From assembly GCF_006874475.1 (NCBI RefSeq), contig NZ_VIRM01000009.1, positions 1 through 64,000 on the forward strand: a DNA stretch of 64,000 bases, written 5' to 3'. The position numbers were made by a program, and so were the translations under genes. The notes under the pieces are model-generated. The model was not told the origin of the DNA. It did not search any database and was given only the letters and a program-made list of their open reading frames with translations. Below, piece after piece: positions 34,906-43,565 of the stretch; position 1 is the stretch's first letter; each line of letters starts with the position of its first letter. This DNA comes from Microbispora hainanensis (lineage in GTDB: Bacteria > Actinomycetota > Actinomycetes > Streptosporangiales > Streptosporangiaceae).

Positions 34906-37787
34906 CCTCTTCCATGGATCCGCTGGACGCCGATCCGCTCGCCATCGATCCGCTCGCCATCGATCTGCTCGGCAGGGCCGAGGCCGCCATACGGCTCTCC
35001 GCGACCGACCCCCGGCTGGCCCTCACGGAGGCGAGAGCCGTACTGGACCTGGCCCGGCGGCCGGGACCCGCGGGCGCGTACGGCGAGGCGGCGTCGGTGG
35101 CGCTGCGCGCGAGCGCGCTGGCCGCCCGCGAGCTGGGCGACCTCGAACTCGCCGAGGAGCGGCTGGAGGAGGCGATCGCGGCGGGGCGTGGGTTTCCGCG
35201 CCGGGTGGCGCAGGCCCGGATGTCGCTCGTCACGGTGCGGGCCCAGCTCGGCGACCCCGAGGGCGGGCTGCGCCTCGCCGACCTCGCCGAACGGGACCTC
35301 TCGGGAGCGGACCTCGCGAGGCTCGGCGTGCAGCGGTCGGTCGCCCTGATCCTGCTGGGACGGCACGAGGAGGCCGTACGGCACTGCGACCGGGCGATCG
35401 GCCTGCTGGGCGACGATGCCCGCTTCCGGGCGGGCGGGCTGCTCAACCGCGGACTCGCGCATGCCTACCGTGAGCGGTATGGCGAGGCCGAGGCCGACCT
35501 CGCGGAGTGCGCCCGGCTCGCGAGGTCGGCCGGCCTGGACCACGTCGCGATGCTGGCGGAGGGCAATCTGCCGTTCGTGGCCGCCCGGCGCGGCGACATC
35601 GCCGCCGCCTTCGCGCGATACCGGGCGGCCGAGGCGACCCTCTTCGGCTTCCCCGAACGGCTCGCGGTGATGCGCACGGACTTCGCCGAGGCGCTGCTCG
35701 CCGCGCGCCTGCCCGGCGAGGCGCGCACGCTGCTCGAACAGGCCGTCCCCGAACTGCTGGCGGCCGGGGCGCAGGCGGCGGTGCCCGGCGCGCGGCTGCT
35801 GCTCGCCCAGGCCGCGCTCCTCGCCGGGGACGCCACGCGGGCCGCGTCGACGGCGCGTACGGCGCTCGCGGAGCTGGACGCCCAGGGCAGGACGGCCTGG
35901 CTGCCCCTGGCCAGGGAGGTCGTCCTGCGCGCCCGCCTGGCGGAGACTCCCGCTCCACCGGACGCGCCCGCACACGAGGTGGCAGACGCCGAGGGCCTGG
36001 TCACCGATCTGATCGCCTGCGCCGACGAGCTCGCGGCGTGCGGATGGGTCGGGGCCTCGGCCGCGCTGCGGCTCACCGCCGCTGCGGCGGCCGTACGGCT
36101 GGGCGCGATCACTCAGGCCCGCGCGCAGCTCGATCACGCCGCTACCGCCACCCGCCCACTCGTACGCTGGCACGCGGTGGCGATGCGGCACCGGTTGGAC
36201 GGGGACCTCGATCGGGCCCTGGCGGCCGCGGCCCGGGGCATCGAGGCCGTGCATACCCCCGGCGGCGACGCGAGTCCGTACGCCGACACCGCCGGTCCGC
36301 TCGGTGACACGGCGGGTCGAGGCGACCACGACGCGGCGCGGGACGCGGAACTGCGAGTGCACGCGGCGCGGCCGGCCGAGGATCTCGCCGCGCTCGGCCT
36401 GGAGATCGCCCTCGACCGGGCCCGGCGGACGGGCGACGCGCGAACGGTGCTCGAATGGGCCGAGCGGTGGCGGGCGGTCGTGCGCGGCGCCCCGGCTCCC
36501 GCGCCGATGCTGCACGGTGTCCCGCCCGCCGAGTCCGGGCTGCACGGCGTCCCGCCCGCCGGATCCGGGCTGCACGGCGTCCCGCCCGCCGGGTCCGGGC
36601 TGCACGGCGTCCCGCCCGCCGGGTCCGGGCTGCACGGCGTCTCGCCCGCCGGGTCCGGGCTGCTCGTGGAGCTCGTACGGCGCGGCGACGATCTGTTCGC
36701 CGTCACGGCCGGCGTGGGGGGATGCGCGCTGCGCTTCCTCGGCAGCTACCAGGCGGCGGTGGAGGCGACCGTGCGAATCAGGTATGGCCTGCGCCGTCGT
36801 GCCCTGCTCGACACCCTGCCCCGCCCCCTGCTCGACACCCTGCCCGACCCCGGGCGCGACACCCAGCTCACCCCCGGGCGCGACACCCTGCCCGAAACGA
36901 AGCACGACATCCCGCCTGGCCCCAAGCACGGGACCCTGCACGACCCCGAGCGCAACGCTCCCCGCGATGCCCCGGGCGGCGTGGATGTCCTTCCCGTGAC
37001 AGTGGACGAGGGACTCGCGGGCGAGCTGTGCGCGCTCGACCACGTTCTCCTGTCCGGTCCCGGCACCCTGACGCCGGCGGGAAGCCCGCCCGGCGGCCCG
37101 GTGACGATCGTGCCCACCGGAGCGCTGTGCACGCTGCCCTGGCCGCTGCTCCCCTCGCTGCGCGGCAGGCCGGTGTCGGTGGCCGCCGACGCCACCGCGT
37201 GGCTCGCGCCGCGCCGGGGCCTGGCCGGAGCCCCTTTGGCGCTGTCGCTCGCGGGGCCGGGGCTCGACCACGCCGAGGCCGAGGCCGACATTGTCGTCGC
37301 CGCGCACGCGCGGGCGCGGCGCATCGGCGCCACCAGGGCTGAGGTGCTCCGCGCCATCGAGCAGGCCGACGTGCTTCACATCGCCGCGCACGGGATGTTC
37401 AGCCCGCGCGGGCCCATGCTGTCGCAGATCACGCTCGACGACGGCCCGCTCATGGCCTACGACCTGCTGGCCGCGCGGCGGATCCCCCGGCTCGTCGTAC
37501 TGTCGGCCTGCGACGCCGGGATGGCCCACGCCCCGGTGGACGGCGCGGCGCTGGGCCTCGCCGGGGCCTTCCTCGACAGCGCCGCCCGCAACGGCGACGC
37601 CGCGTGCGTGGTGGCCGGTGTCGTGCCGGTGCGCGATGACGAGGCGCGGACGCTCATGACGCTCTTCCACACGCTGCTGGCCGAGGGCCGCTCCCCCGCC
37701 GAGGCGCTGGCCCAGGCCGCCGAGAAGACGGCCGTGCCGGGCTTCGTCTGCTTCGGCGCCGGCGACCAGCCATTCGCCACGGGCTGA
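34902..37787 (+). CDS. TPR-CHAT caspase-like protease
   Basis: 961 residues. The first 450 form TPR-like helical repeats (AEERLEEAIAAG, RHEEAVRHCDRAIGLLG, YGEAEADLAECARLA). A linker at 536-585 has five GLHGVPPAGS units, and a second Thr/Leu/Pro/Asp-rich linker lies near 630-690. The C-terminal CHAT domain has catalytic His830 (HIAAHGMFSPRG) and Cys870 (VVLSACDAGM). CHAT proteins are caspase/separase-clan proteases; the TPR part usually recognises partners. Coupled to the preceding gene through ATGA. The disordered linkers may be cleavage sites. Confidence 0.88.
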   Translation: MTSSMDPLDADPLAIDPLAIDLLGRAEAAIRLSATDPRLALTEARAVLDLARRPGPAGAYGEAASVALRASALAARELGDLELAEERLEEAIAAGRGFPRRVAQARMSLVTVRAQLGDPEGGLRLADLAERDLSGADLARLGVQRSVALILLGRHEEAVRHCDRAIGLLGDDARFRAGGLLNRGLAHAYRERYGEAEADLAECARLARSAGLDHVAMLAEGNLPFVAARRGDIAAAFARYRAAEATLFGFPERLAVMRTDFAEALLAARLPGEARTLLEQAVPELLAAGAQAAVPGARLLLAQAALLAGDATRAASTARTALAELDAQGRTAWLPLAREVVLRARLAETPAPPDAPAHEVADAEGLVTDLIACADELAACGWVGASAALRLTAAAAAVRLGAITQARAQLDHAATATRPLVRWHAVAMRHRLDGDLDRALAAAARGIEAVHTPGGDASPYADTAGPLGDTAGRGDHDAARDAELRVHAARPAEDLAALGLEIALDRARRTGDARTVLEWAERWRAVVRGAPAPAPMLHGVPPAESGLHGVPPAGSGLHGVPPAGSGLHGVPPAGSGLHGVSPAGSGLLVELVRRGDDLFAVTAGVGGCALRFLGSYQAAVEATVRIRYGLRRRALLDTLPRPLLDTLPDPGRDTQLTPGRDTLPETKHDIPPGPKHGTLHDPERNAPRDAPGGVDVLPVTVDEGLAGELCALDHVLLSGPGTLTPAGSPPGGPVTIVPTGALCTLPWPLLPSLRGRPVSVAADATAWLAPRRGLAGAPLALSLAGPGLDHAEAEADIVVAAHARARRIGATRAEVLRAIEQADVLHIAAHGMFSPRGPMLSQITLDDGPLMAYDLLAARRIPRLVVLSACDAGMAHAPVDGAALGLAGAFLDSAARNGDAACVVAGVVPVRDDEARTLMTLFHTLLAEGRSPAEALAQAAEKTAVPGFVCFGAGDQPFATG
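36507..36656 (+). repeat. 30-bp in-frame tandem repeat in the CHAT gene
   Basis: Five 30-bp units encode LHGVPPAGS-type decapeptides. The middle units are almost identical, pointing to recent expansion; reading frame is kept. Confidence 0.85.
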
Positions 37788-37842
37788 CGGCCCGCCACCC
37801 GGGCCGAGCGTCAGGGCCGAGCGCCGGAGCCGAGCGCCGGGG

Positions 37843-38655
37843 TCAGCCGGTCGCGACCGGTCTGCCGGGGTCGGCGACCCAGTTGGACCACGAGCCGACG
37901 TACAGGGCCGCCGGCAGCCCGGCGATCTCCAGTGCGAGCACCTCGTGGGCGGCCGTGACACCCGACCCGCAGTACGCCCCGACGGGCATACCCTCGACCG
38001 CCCCAAAACTGTTGAAGCGCTCGCGCAGGAACTCCCTGTTGTGGAACCGGCCGCCGGGCTCGACGTTCTCGAAGGTCGGGGCGCTGATCGCACCAGGGAC
38101 ATGTCCGGCGACGGGGTCGACCGGCTCCACCTCGCCCCGATAACGCTCGGGCGCCCTGGCGTCGAGCAGCACGCCGTCGGACGCCAGCGCGGCGGCCTGG
38201 TCGGCGTCGAGCACCGGCATCCCGCCCGGCCGCGCGGTGAAGTCGCCCGGCGGGACGGGACCCTCGTCCTTGGTCAACGGGAGCCCGGCCCTGGTCCAGG
38301 CGCGCAGCCCGCCGTCGAGCACGCGTACGTCGCCATGGCCGAAGTAGCGCAGCGTCCACCAGGCCCTGGCCGCCGCCGTCGAGTCGGCATCGTCGTAGAC
38401 GACCACCGGCCGGCCCTCGGACACTCCCAGGCGGCGCATCGCCTCCTGGAACGCCTCCTGCGTGGGCAGCGGATGCCGTCCGGCGGGCCCGGCCGGGGCG
38501 GCGAGATCGGCGTCGAGGTCGCAGAAGACCGCGCCCGGGATGTGCCCCTCGTGGTATGCCTCGATGCCGGGCGGCCCGCCCAGCCGCCAGCGGACGTCGA
38601 GGATCGTGGCGTCGCCGATCGCGGCGAGCTCCTCAGGAGTGATCAGCGGGCTCAT
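37843..38655 (-). CDS. Two-domain rhodanese sulfurtransferase
   Basis: 270 residues with an N-terminal inactive rhodanese domain (ILDVRWRLGGPPGIEAYHEGHIPGAVFCDLD) and a C-terminal active one (LLDARAPERYRGEVEPVDPVAGHVPGA). The active loop is YCGSGVTA, the 3-mercaptopyruvate or thiosulfate sulfurtransferase type. ATG 38655 follows GAGGGGA. Convergent with the CHAT gene, 55 bp away. Confidence 0.92.
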   Translation of the reverse strand: MSPLITPEELAAIGDATILDVRWRLGGPPGIEAYHEGHIPGAVFCDLDADLAAPAGPAGRHPLPTQEAFQEAMRRLGVSEGRPVVVYDDADSTAAARAWWTLRYFGHGDVRVLDGGLRAWTRAGLPLTKDEGPVPPGDFTARPGGMPVLDADQAAALASDGVLLDARAPERYRGEVEPVDPVAGHVPGAISAPTFENVEPGGRFHNREFLRERFNSFGAVEGMPVGAYCGSGVTAAHEVLALEIAGLPAALYVGSWSNWVADPGRPVATG

Positions 38656-38794
38656 GCCATCCCCTCGCCTTCGCGTCCCTGCCGCACGGTGCCGCAGCCA
38701 TTGTGCCAAGCAGGCGGCGTCCACTGTGCGACGCAGGCAGGGTTCAGTGTGCCAAGCAGGCGGGGCCCTGTGCCAGGCAGGCGGGATGCGCGTC

Positions 38795-39379
38795 TCAGGA
38801 CGCGGTCGCGGCGAGCAGGCCGAGGATGTCGTCAGTGGTGCCGGTCTCGCCGAGGCGCGGGAAGATCTTCTCGACGCTGTTGCGGTGGGCCTCGGGATCG
38901 AGGTCGGTCATGGCGTCGGTCGCCAGGGTGACGTTGTAGCCGTGCTCGTGGGCGGCGCGGGCGGTCGACTCGACCCCGATGCTCGTGGCGACTCCGGTCA
39001 GCACGACCTGGGTGACGCGGCGACGGCGCAGGTGCAGGTCGAGGTCGGTGCCGTAGAAGGCCGACCAGTTGCGCTTGGTGACGACGATGTCGAGCGGGTG
39101 CCCGGCCAGGTCGTCGGCGATCTCGTCCCATCCGTCCGGCCGGGCGAGCCCGGCGCGCGGCAGGTCGGTGCGTCCCGGGACGGCGTCCGCGCCGTCGGCC
39201 GCGCCGGTGACCCGCACCAGGACGACCGGCAGGTCGCGCGCCCGGAATTCCTCGGCCAGCCGCACCGTCCGGGCCAGCACGTCGCCCGTGGAGTGCGGGC
39301 CGCCGGGGACGGCCAAGATGCCCTTCTGCAGATCGACGACGACGAGCGCGGTCCTGGGGTCGAGCGTGGTCACAGGCAT
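38795..39379 (-). CDS. Isochorismatase-fold hydrolase lacking the usual Cys
   Basis: 194 residues. The fold landmarks are VVVDLQKG (Asp16) and VVTKRNWSAF (Lys102). Where most cysteine hydrolases of this family have the catalytic Cys, it reads GVATSIGVEST with Gly135. The isochorismatase domain of EntB also lacks that Cys, so the enzyme may hydrolyse a vinyl ether and not an amide, or may be inactive. ATG 39379 follows GGGAG. Confidence 0.85.
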   Translation of the reverse strand: MPVTTLDPRTALVVVDLQKGILAVPGGPHSTGDVLARTVRLAEEFRARDLPVVLVRVTGAADGADAVPGRTDLPRAGLARPDGWDEIADDLAGHPLDIVVTKRNWSAFYGTDLDLHLRRRRVTQVVLTGVATSIGVESTARAAHEHGYNVTLATDAMTDLDPEAHRNSVEKIFPRLGETGTTDDILGLLAATAS

Positions 39380-39394
39380 GAGGAGGCTCCCTTT

Positions 39395-39512
39395 CTGATG
39401 GATGGGCTCTGATGCGATGGGCTCTGATGCGATGGGCCCTGACAGAAGGGCTCTGGTAGACGGGCTCTGATGGATGGCCGGGGATGGACGGGCTCGGATG
39501 GATGGGCAGGGA
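39395..39512. repeat. Degenerate GATGGGCTCT repeats
   Basis: About seven imperfect copies of a 14-16 bp unit (GATGGGCTCTGATGC) fill the gap between the hydrolase and MFS genes. A coding role is unlikely. Confidence 0.7.
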
Positions 39513-39515
39513 TGG

Positions 39516-40904
39516 TCAGGTGCGGCCGACGCGGCGCAGCGACCGGTCCGCGAGGGTGCCGGCCAGCAGCAGCACCGAGACGCCCAGCAGGAGCAGGCTC
39601 AGCTCGTGCAGCCCGGCTGTGGTCGCGCCGTCCCGGTAGAACGCCGCGTTGGAGGCCGAGGCGCTCAGCGCGCCGAGATATCCGAACGTGCGCAGCAGCC
39701 CGGCCGAGGAGCCCATGCGGGCCGGGTCGGCCTGCGCGTACAGCGCGTTCTGGTTGGCCAGCCCGTTGAGGCCCTGCGAGACGCCGACGAACGCGCCGGT
39801 CAGCGCCAGCAGCCATATCGGGCTGCCGGAGCCCGCGGTCAGCAGCGTGGCACAGCCGGCGATCTGCGCCACGGCGCCCGCGGCGAGCTTGCCGCGCACC
39901 TCGGCGCGGCGGCCGGTGAGGGCGGTCACGGCGATGGCCATCGCCGACATGGGCAGAAGCAGCAGCCCGGCGGCCGAGGGGCCGAATGACCGGCTGTCCT
40001 GCAGCCACTGCGGGAAGCCGTACATGAAGGCGTAGGAGGTCGTATAGGCCAGCCACTGCCTCCCGTAGGTGGCCAGCAGCGGCGGGTTGCCGCCCAGCAC
40101 CCGCAGGTCGAGGAACGGCTGCGCCGTCCGCAGTTCCCGTACGGCGAAGCAGGTGCCGGCGATCGCGACGACCACCAGCAGCCACCACAGCTCCCACGCC
40201 GGGTTCATCAGGAACGTCATGAACGCCGTGAGCGTGCCGGCGAACAGCGCCATGCCGAGCACGTCCAGTCCCCCGCCGCGCCGGGCGGCCGAGGAGCCGC
40301 GGGGCAGCCGCCGCGCGCCGAGGACGAGACAGGCGGCCGAGAGCGGCACGTTGACGGCGAAGATGAGATGCCAGCCGCCCACTCCGATGAGCAGGCCGCC
40401 CAGGGTCGGCCCGATGACCGCGATGACCTGGTTGGAGATCGACAGCGCCGCCAGGATGCCGCTGGGACTTCGCATGCCGGTGCGGTCGGCCTCGGCCCGC
40501 AGCAAGAACATCGAGGCGGGATAGGCGGCGGAGGTGCCGATCCCGAGCAGGACCCGCGACACGATCAGTACGCCGAGCGTGGGCGCGAGCACGCCCAGCA
40601 GCCCGGCGACGCCGACGAGCGCCGTGCCGGTCAGGTAGAGCGGCCGCGGGCCGAAGGTGTCCACCAGCCGCCCGATGACCGGCTGGCCGACCGCGGTGGC
40701 GAGGTAGAGCCCCGTCACCAGCCACGCCGTGTGCGCGGGCGAGGCGTGGAACCAGCGGCCGATCGGCACGAGTGCCACCGCGAGCATCGACGAGTTGATC
40801 GGGTTGAGGATCGAGCCCAGGATCATCGGGGCGATCAGCCTGCGGTCGAAGCCGCCGGCGTCCGATCGCCGCCCCGCCCGGAAGGCGGCGGCGACCCGGG
40901 TCAT
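39516..40904 (-). CDS. MFS drug/solute transporter (DHA2-like)
   Basis: 462 residues with about 13-14 membrane spans. MFS motif A appears as GRLVDTFGPRPLYLTG after the second span, and motif C-like IGPTLGGLLIG in the fifth, typical of proton-driven exporters. The first span carries the DHA2 pattern LNPINSSMLAVALVPI. It lies 122 bp behind a MarR-family gene on the same strand, and these pairs usually export the compound that the regulator senses. Substrate unknown. Confidence 0.88.
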   Translation of the reverse strand: MTRVAAAFRAGRRSDAGGFDRRLIAPMILGSILNPINSSMLAVALVPIGRWFHASPAHTAWLVTGLYLATAVGQPVIGRLVDTFGPRPLYLTGTALVGVAGLLGVLAPTLGVLIVSRVLLGIGTSAAYPASMFLLRAEADRTGMRSPSGILAALSISNQVIAVIGPTLGGLLIGVGGWHLIFAVNVPLSAACLVLGARRLPRGSSAARRGGGLDVLGMALFAGTLTAFMTFLMNPAWELWWLLVVVAIAGTCFAVRELRTAQPFLDLRVLGGNPPLLATYGRQWLAYTTSYAFMYGFPQWLQDSRSFGPSAAGLLLLPMSAMAIAVTALTGRRAEVRGKLAAGAVAQIAGCATLLTAGSGSPIWLLALTGAFVGVSQGLNGLANQNALYAQADPARMGSSAGLLRTFGYLGALSASASNAAFYRDGATTAGLHELSLLLLGVSVLLLAGTLADRSLRRVGRT

Positions 40905-41026
40905 GCCCGGACCCCGATCACGACTGTGCCCCCGTCACGAACGGCCCCCCGTCACGAACAGCCCGGCCACGACCGGCCCGGACGCCTCAGGCTCGGACAC
41001 CGCTGACCCGGCCGCTACTGGGCTGA

Positions 41027-41467
41027 TCACGATTGAGCCACGGCGTCCAGCAGCGCCATCGCCTCGATGATCGTGCGCAGCTCCGCCTCGGTGCAGTGTT
41101 CCTGCAGCGCCCGTGCCAGCCACGCCTCACGTGCCCTCCGGTCGTCCAGGCGGCGCTCGCGCCCCGATTCGGTCAGCGTGACGAGCTGACGCCGGCCGTC
41201 CTCCGGATCGCGGTGGCGCTCGACCAGCCCGGCCCGTTCCAGTGCCTGGACGATCGCCGCCATCGACTGGGGCCTGACCCGCTCGGCCGCGGCCAGCTCA
41301 CTGGCCGACGCCGGCCCGTGCTTGGCCAGCCGCACCAGCACCGAGACCTGGCCGGAGCTGAGGTCTCCCGCTGTGTCGAGCTCTCTCAGCCTGCGGACGA
41401 GCCGGCCGACCGCAACCCAGACATCGCCGGCCGCCTGCGCCGCCGCCTCAGAGACGGCATCGCTCAT
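41027..41467 (-). CDS. MarR-family transcriptional regulator
   Basis: 146 residues. A winged helix (SASELAAAERVRPQSMAAIVQALERAGLVERH, then DPEDGRRQLVTLT) sits between dimerisation helices, as in MarR. ATG 41467 lies just after two identical palindromes that look like its operators. It probably represses itself and the downstream MFS gene until a ligand binds. Confidence 0.9.
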   Translation of the reverse strand: MSDAVSEAAAQAAGDVWVAVGRLVRRLRELDTAGDLSSGQVSVLVRLAKHGPASASELAAAERVRPQSMAAIVQALERAGLVERHRDPEDGRRQLVTLTESGRERRLDDRRAREAWLARALQEHCTEAELRTIIEAMALLDAVAQS

Positions 41468-41486
41468 GGCACACCCCCAAAAAAGA

Positions 41487-41526
41487 CAGTCCAGACTGTA
41501 CACCCAAAACTGGTCAGTCCAGACTG
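41487..41526. promoter_or_regulatory. Twin palindromic operators of the MarR regulator
   Basis: CAGTCCAGACTG occurs exactly twice (41487-41498 and 41515-41526), each a perfect inverted repeat CAGTC-CA-GACTG, with centres 28 bp apart. They lie 20-59 bp upstream of the marR start. Confidence 0.75.
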
Positions 41527-41658
41527 ATGGTCAAAGGCGCGCGGATCGGCGGCGGCTCTCACAGGGGCGCCGACCCCACATTCACGCGAGCGTCAGCGGA
41601 CGAACTGACACGAGCGCCGACGCGGAACCCACAGCGCGGCGGCGACCAAACACAGGTG

Positions 41659-42831
41659 TCAGCGGCGGATCTCTACAAGCGGGACATTCTGCTCGGCGGG
41701 GGTCAGCGAGCCGTGGTAGCCGATCAGGGAAGCCTCCACCGGCTCCGCGGCCGAGGACACGATCACGCACTCGCCGTACGGCACGGCCACGACGTCGCCG
41801 ATGCGGCCGAGCCACTCACGCCGGACGCGGCGGCCGAACCAGCCCGCCGAGACGGCCTCCTCGCGGGTGACCACCCAGGCCCGCCCGCGCAGGGCCTCCC
41901 GCCATGCCTCCAGCACGGTGGAGGCCGCGCCGGGGGCGGTGTAGACGTGGCGAGCGCGGGCCTCGCCACCCAGCATGCGCACGCCCTCCAGCAGATCCGG
42001 GCGGCGGTCCACGTCCACCTTGTCGGTGGCGTTGACCATGCCGTGGTCGGCCGTGACGTACAGCACCGCCCCCGGCGGCAGTGCCTCGGCGATGCGCTCG
42101 GCCATGCGGTCGACGACGGCGAGCTGTTCGAGCCACTCGCCGCCGCCCCACCCGCTGACGTGCCCCACACGGTCGACCTCGCCGTAGTAGACGGTGACGA
42201 AGGCGGTCTCGCGCAGCGCCTGCCGCACGGCCTCGACGCGCTCGCCGGGGCTCTCGGCCGCCCGGTGGCGCATGCCCCGGTAGACGGCGCGGGTCAGTCC
42301 CGTGCCGTCGAACCACGCGGGCGCCACGTAGGCGGGCTCGATCCCCGCCTCCGCCATGCGTTGGTAGACGGTCGGCGCGGGCTGCCAGACGTCCGGGTCG
42401 ATCGGCAGGCCGGGAGCCGTCCAGCGCAGGCAGTTGAACAGTCGCCCCTCCCCCGGGACGGCCATCTGGACGCCGACCATGCCGTGCTCCCCGGGAGGGG
42501 CGCCGGTGCCGAGGGTGGCCAGGCTGGTCGTGGTCGAGGAGGGGAAGCCGGCCGTGAGCGTCCGGCGCAGATGGGCCGAAAGGAACGGCGCGGCGCCGGG
42601 GTGTGCGGCCAGGAGCTCGGCCCCGAGGCCGTCCACGAGGAACAGGCACACTCGTGGAGCCGGCTCAAGGGCCAGTGTGTTGCCGGTCGGCAGCCCGAGG
42701 GAGGCGAGCAGCGAGCCCGGCAGATCGGCCAGGGAGGCCGTGCCGTACGCGGGCACGTACGGCACGGGCGCGACCGGCGGCTCCACGGACGGCTCCTCGG
42801 GCGGAGCCCCCGAGGGTTGGGGATCGGTCAC
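41659..42831 (-). CDS. Type I phosphodiesterase/nucleotide pyrophosphatase (alkaline-phosphatase superfamily)
   Basis: 390 residues. Metal ligands and nucleophile are visible: CLFLVDGLGAE, FPSSTTTSLATLGTG (Thr nucleophile), YYGEVDRVGHVSGWG, LYVTADHGMVN and GYHGSLTPAEQNVP near the end. No signal peptide is obvious; the N-terminus is Pro-rich. Actinobacteria keep this gene beside DUF5998, as here (30 bp apart). GTG 42831. Confidence 0.88.
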   Translation of the reverse strand: MTDPQPSGAPPEEPSVEPPVAPVPYVPAYGTASLADLPGSLLASLGLPTGNTLALEPAPRVCLFLVDGLGAELLAAHPGAAPFLSAHLRRTLTAGFPSSTTTSLATLGTGAPPGEHGMVGVQMAVPGEGRLFNCLRWTAPGLPIDPDVWQPAPTVYQRMAEAGIEPAYVAPAWFDGTGLTRAVYRGMRHRAAESPGERVEAVRQALRETAFVTVYYGEVDRVGHVSGWGGGEWLEQLAVVDRMAERIAEALPPGAVLYVTADHGMVNATDKVDVDRRPDLLEGVRMLGGEARARHVYTAPGAASTVLEAWREALRGRAWVVTREEAVSAGWFGRRVRREWLGRIGDVVAVPYGECVIVSSAAEPVEASLIGYHGSLTPAEQNVPLVEIRR

Positions 42832-42861
42832 GTCACCTCCTGTCGGCTCAAGGGGGGACGG

Positions 42862-43455
42862 TCAGGTGGCCGCCGCCTTGGCGGTGGCCTCCGACAGCGC
42901 CTTCGCGAACGTCAGCACGTGGGTGACGGCCTCGGGACCGTCGGCCGCCTCGCTGACCCGCAGGGACAGGTCGTCGGCCGTGATCGCGCCGGTGTAGCCG
43001 TGGTCGGCCTCGCAGTTCTCGTCGCCGCAGGTCGCCGGTTCGAGATCGACGTGGGAGATCGCGCCCCACCCGATCGTCAGCGTGACCTCCGTAGGGGGAA
43101 CGCCCGGTGCGTACGCGGCGGGGTCGGGCACGACTCTGGTCACGGCGACCGACTGGATGCGGCTGAGCCTCACCGCCTCGGTGGTGGTGGAGGCGTGCGA
43201 GGCGGGCATGCCCTCGGCGGGCGGGTGCTCGTCGGTGTGGCACACCAGCAGCCGGGTGGGCGAAAGGACCAGGACCGTGACGTGCCTGCGCACCTCCATC
43301 GCCGGGTCGAACGTGGCCTCGTGATGCACGACGTACGCCGTGACCGGCTCGTTGCCGAGCGCGGAGTCGACGGCGTCGGCCACCAGATCCGGGTAGTAGC
43401 CGCTGCGATCTATGGCCTCGCGCAAGCCCGCGGCGGAGACTCGGGTTTCCCTCAT
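42862..43455 (-). CDS. DUF5998 family protein
   Basis: 197 residues with the family pattern: RSGYYPDLVADAVDSAL, VTAYVVHHEATFD, VTVLVLSPTRLLVCHTDEHP, TIGWGAISHVDLEP, then CGDENCEADHGYTG and DDLSLRVSEAADGPEAV. Cytosolic, function unknown. Conserved upstream of the phosphodiesterase gene. ATG 43455 is taken as the start because relatives begin near here. Confidence 0.88.
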   Translation of the reverse strand: MRETRVSAAGLREAIDRSGYYPDLVADAVDSALGNEPVTAYVVHHEATFDPAMEVRRHVTVLVLSPTRLLVCHTDEHPPAEGMPASHASTTTEAVRLSRIQSVAVTRVVPDPAAYAPGVPPTEVTLTIGWGAISHVDLEPATCGDENCEADHGYTGAITADDLSLRVSEAADGPEAVTHVLTFAKALSEATAKAAAT

Positions 43456-43565
43456 GGGTCCATCCTGCCCTGTAAGGGACACCTGTTTCACACCCCGACG
43501 GGACGGGTTTTCCGCCCACGGCGTGACGCCGGCCCGATCGGCTCAGGCGTCGATCATCGCGCCGG

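Noticed and set aside
36507-36656. CRISPR-like array of 30-bp units.
   Set aside because: The units are contiguous without spacers and keep the reading frame of the CHAT protein.
34716-38102. A 1128-codon minus-strand frame opposite the CHAT gene.
   Set aside because: Shadow of the CHAT gene with low-complexity translation of its repeats.
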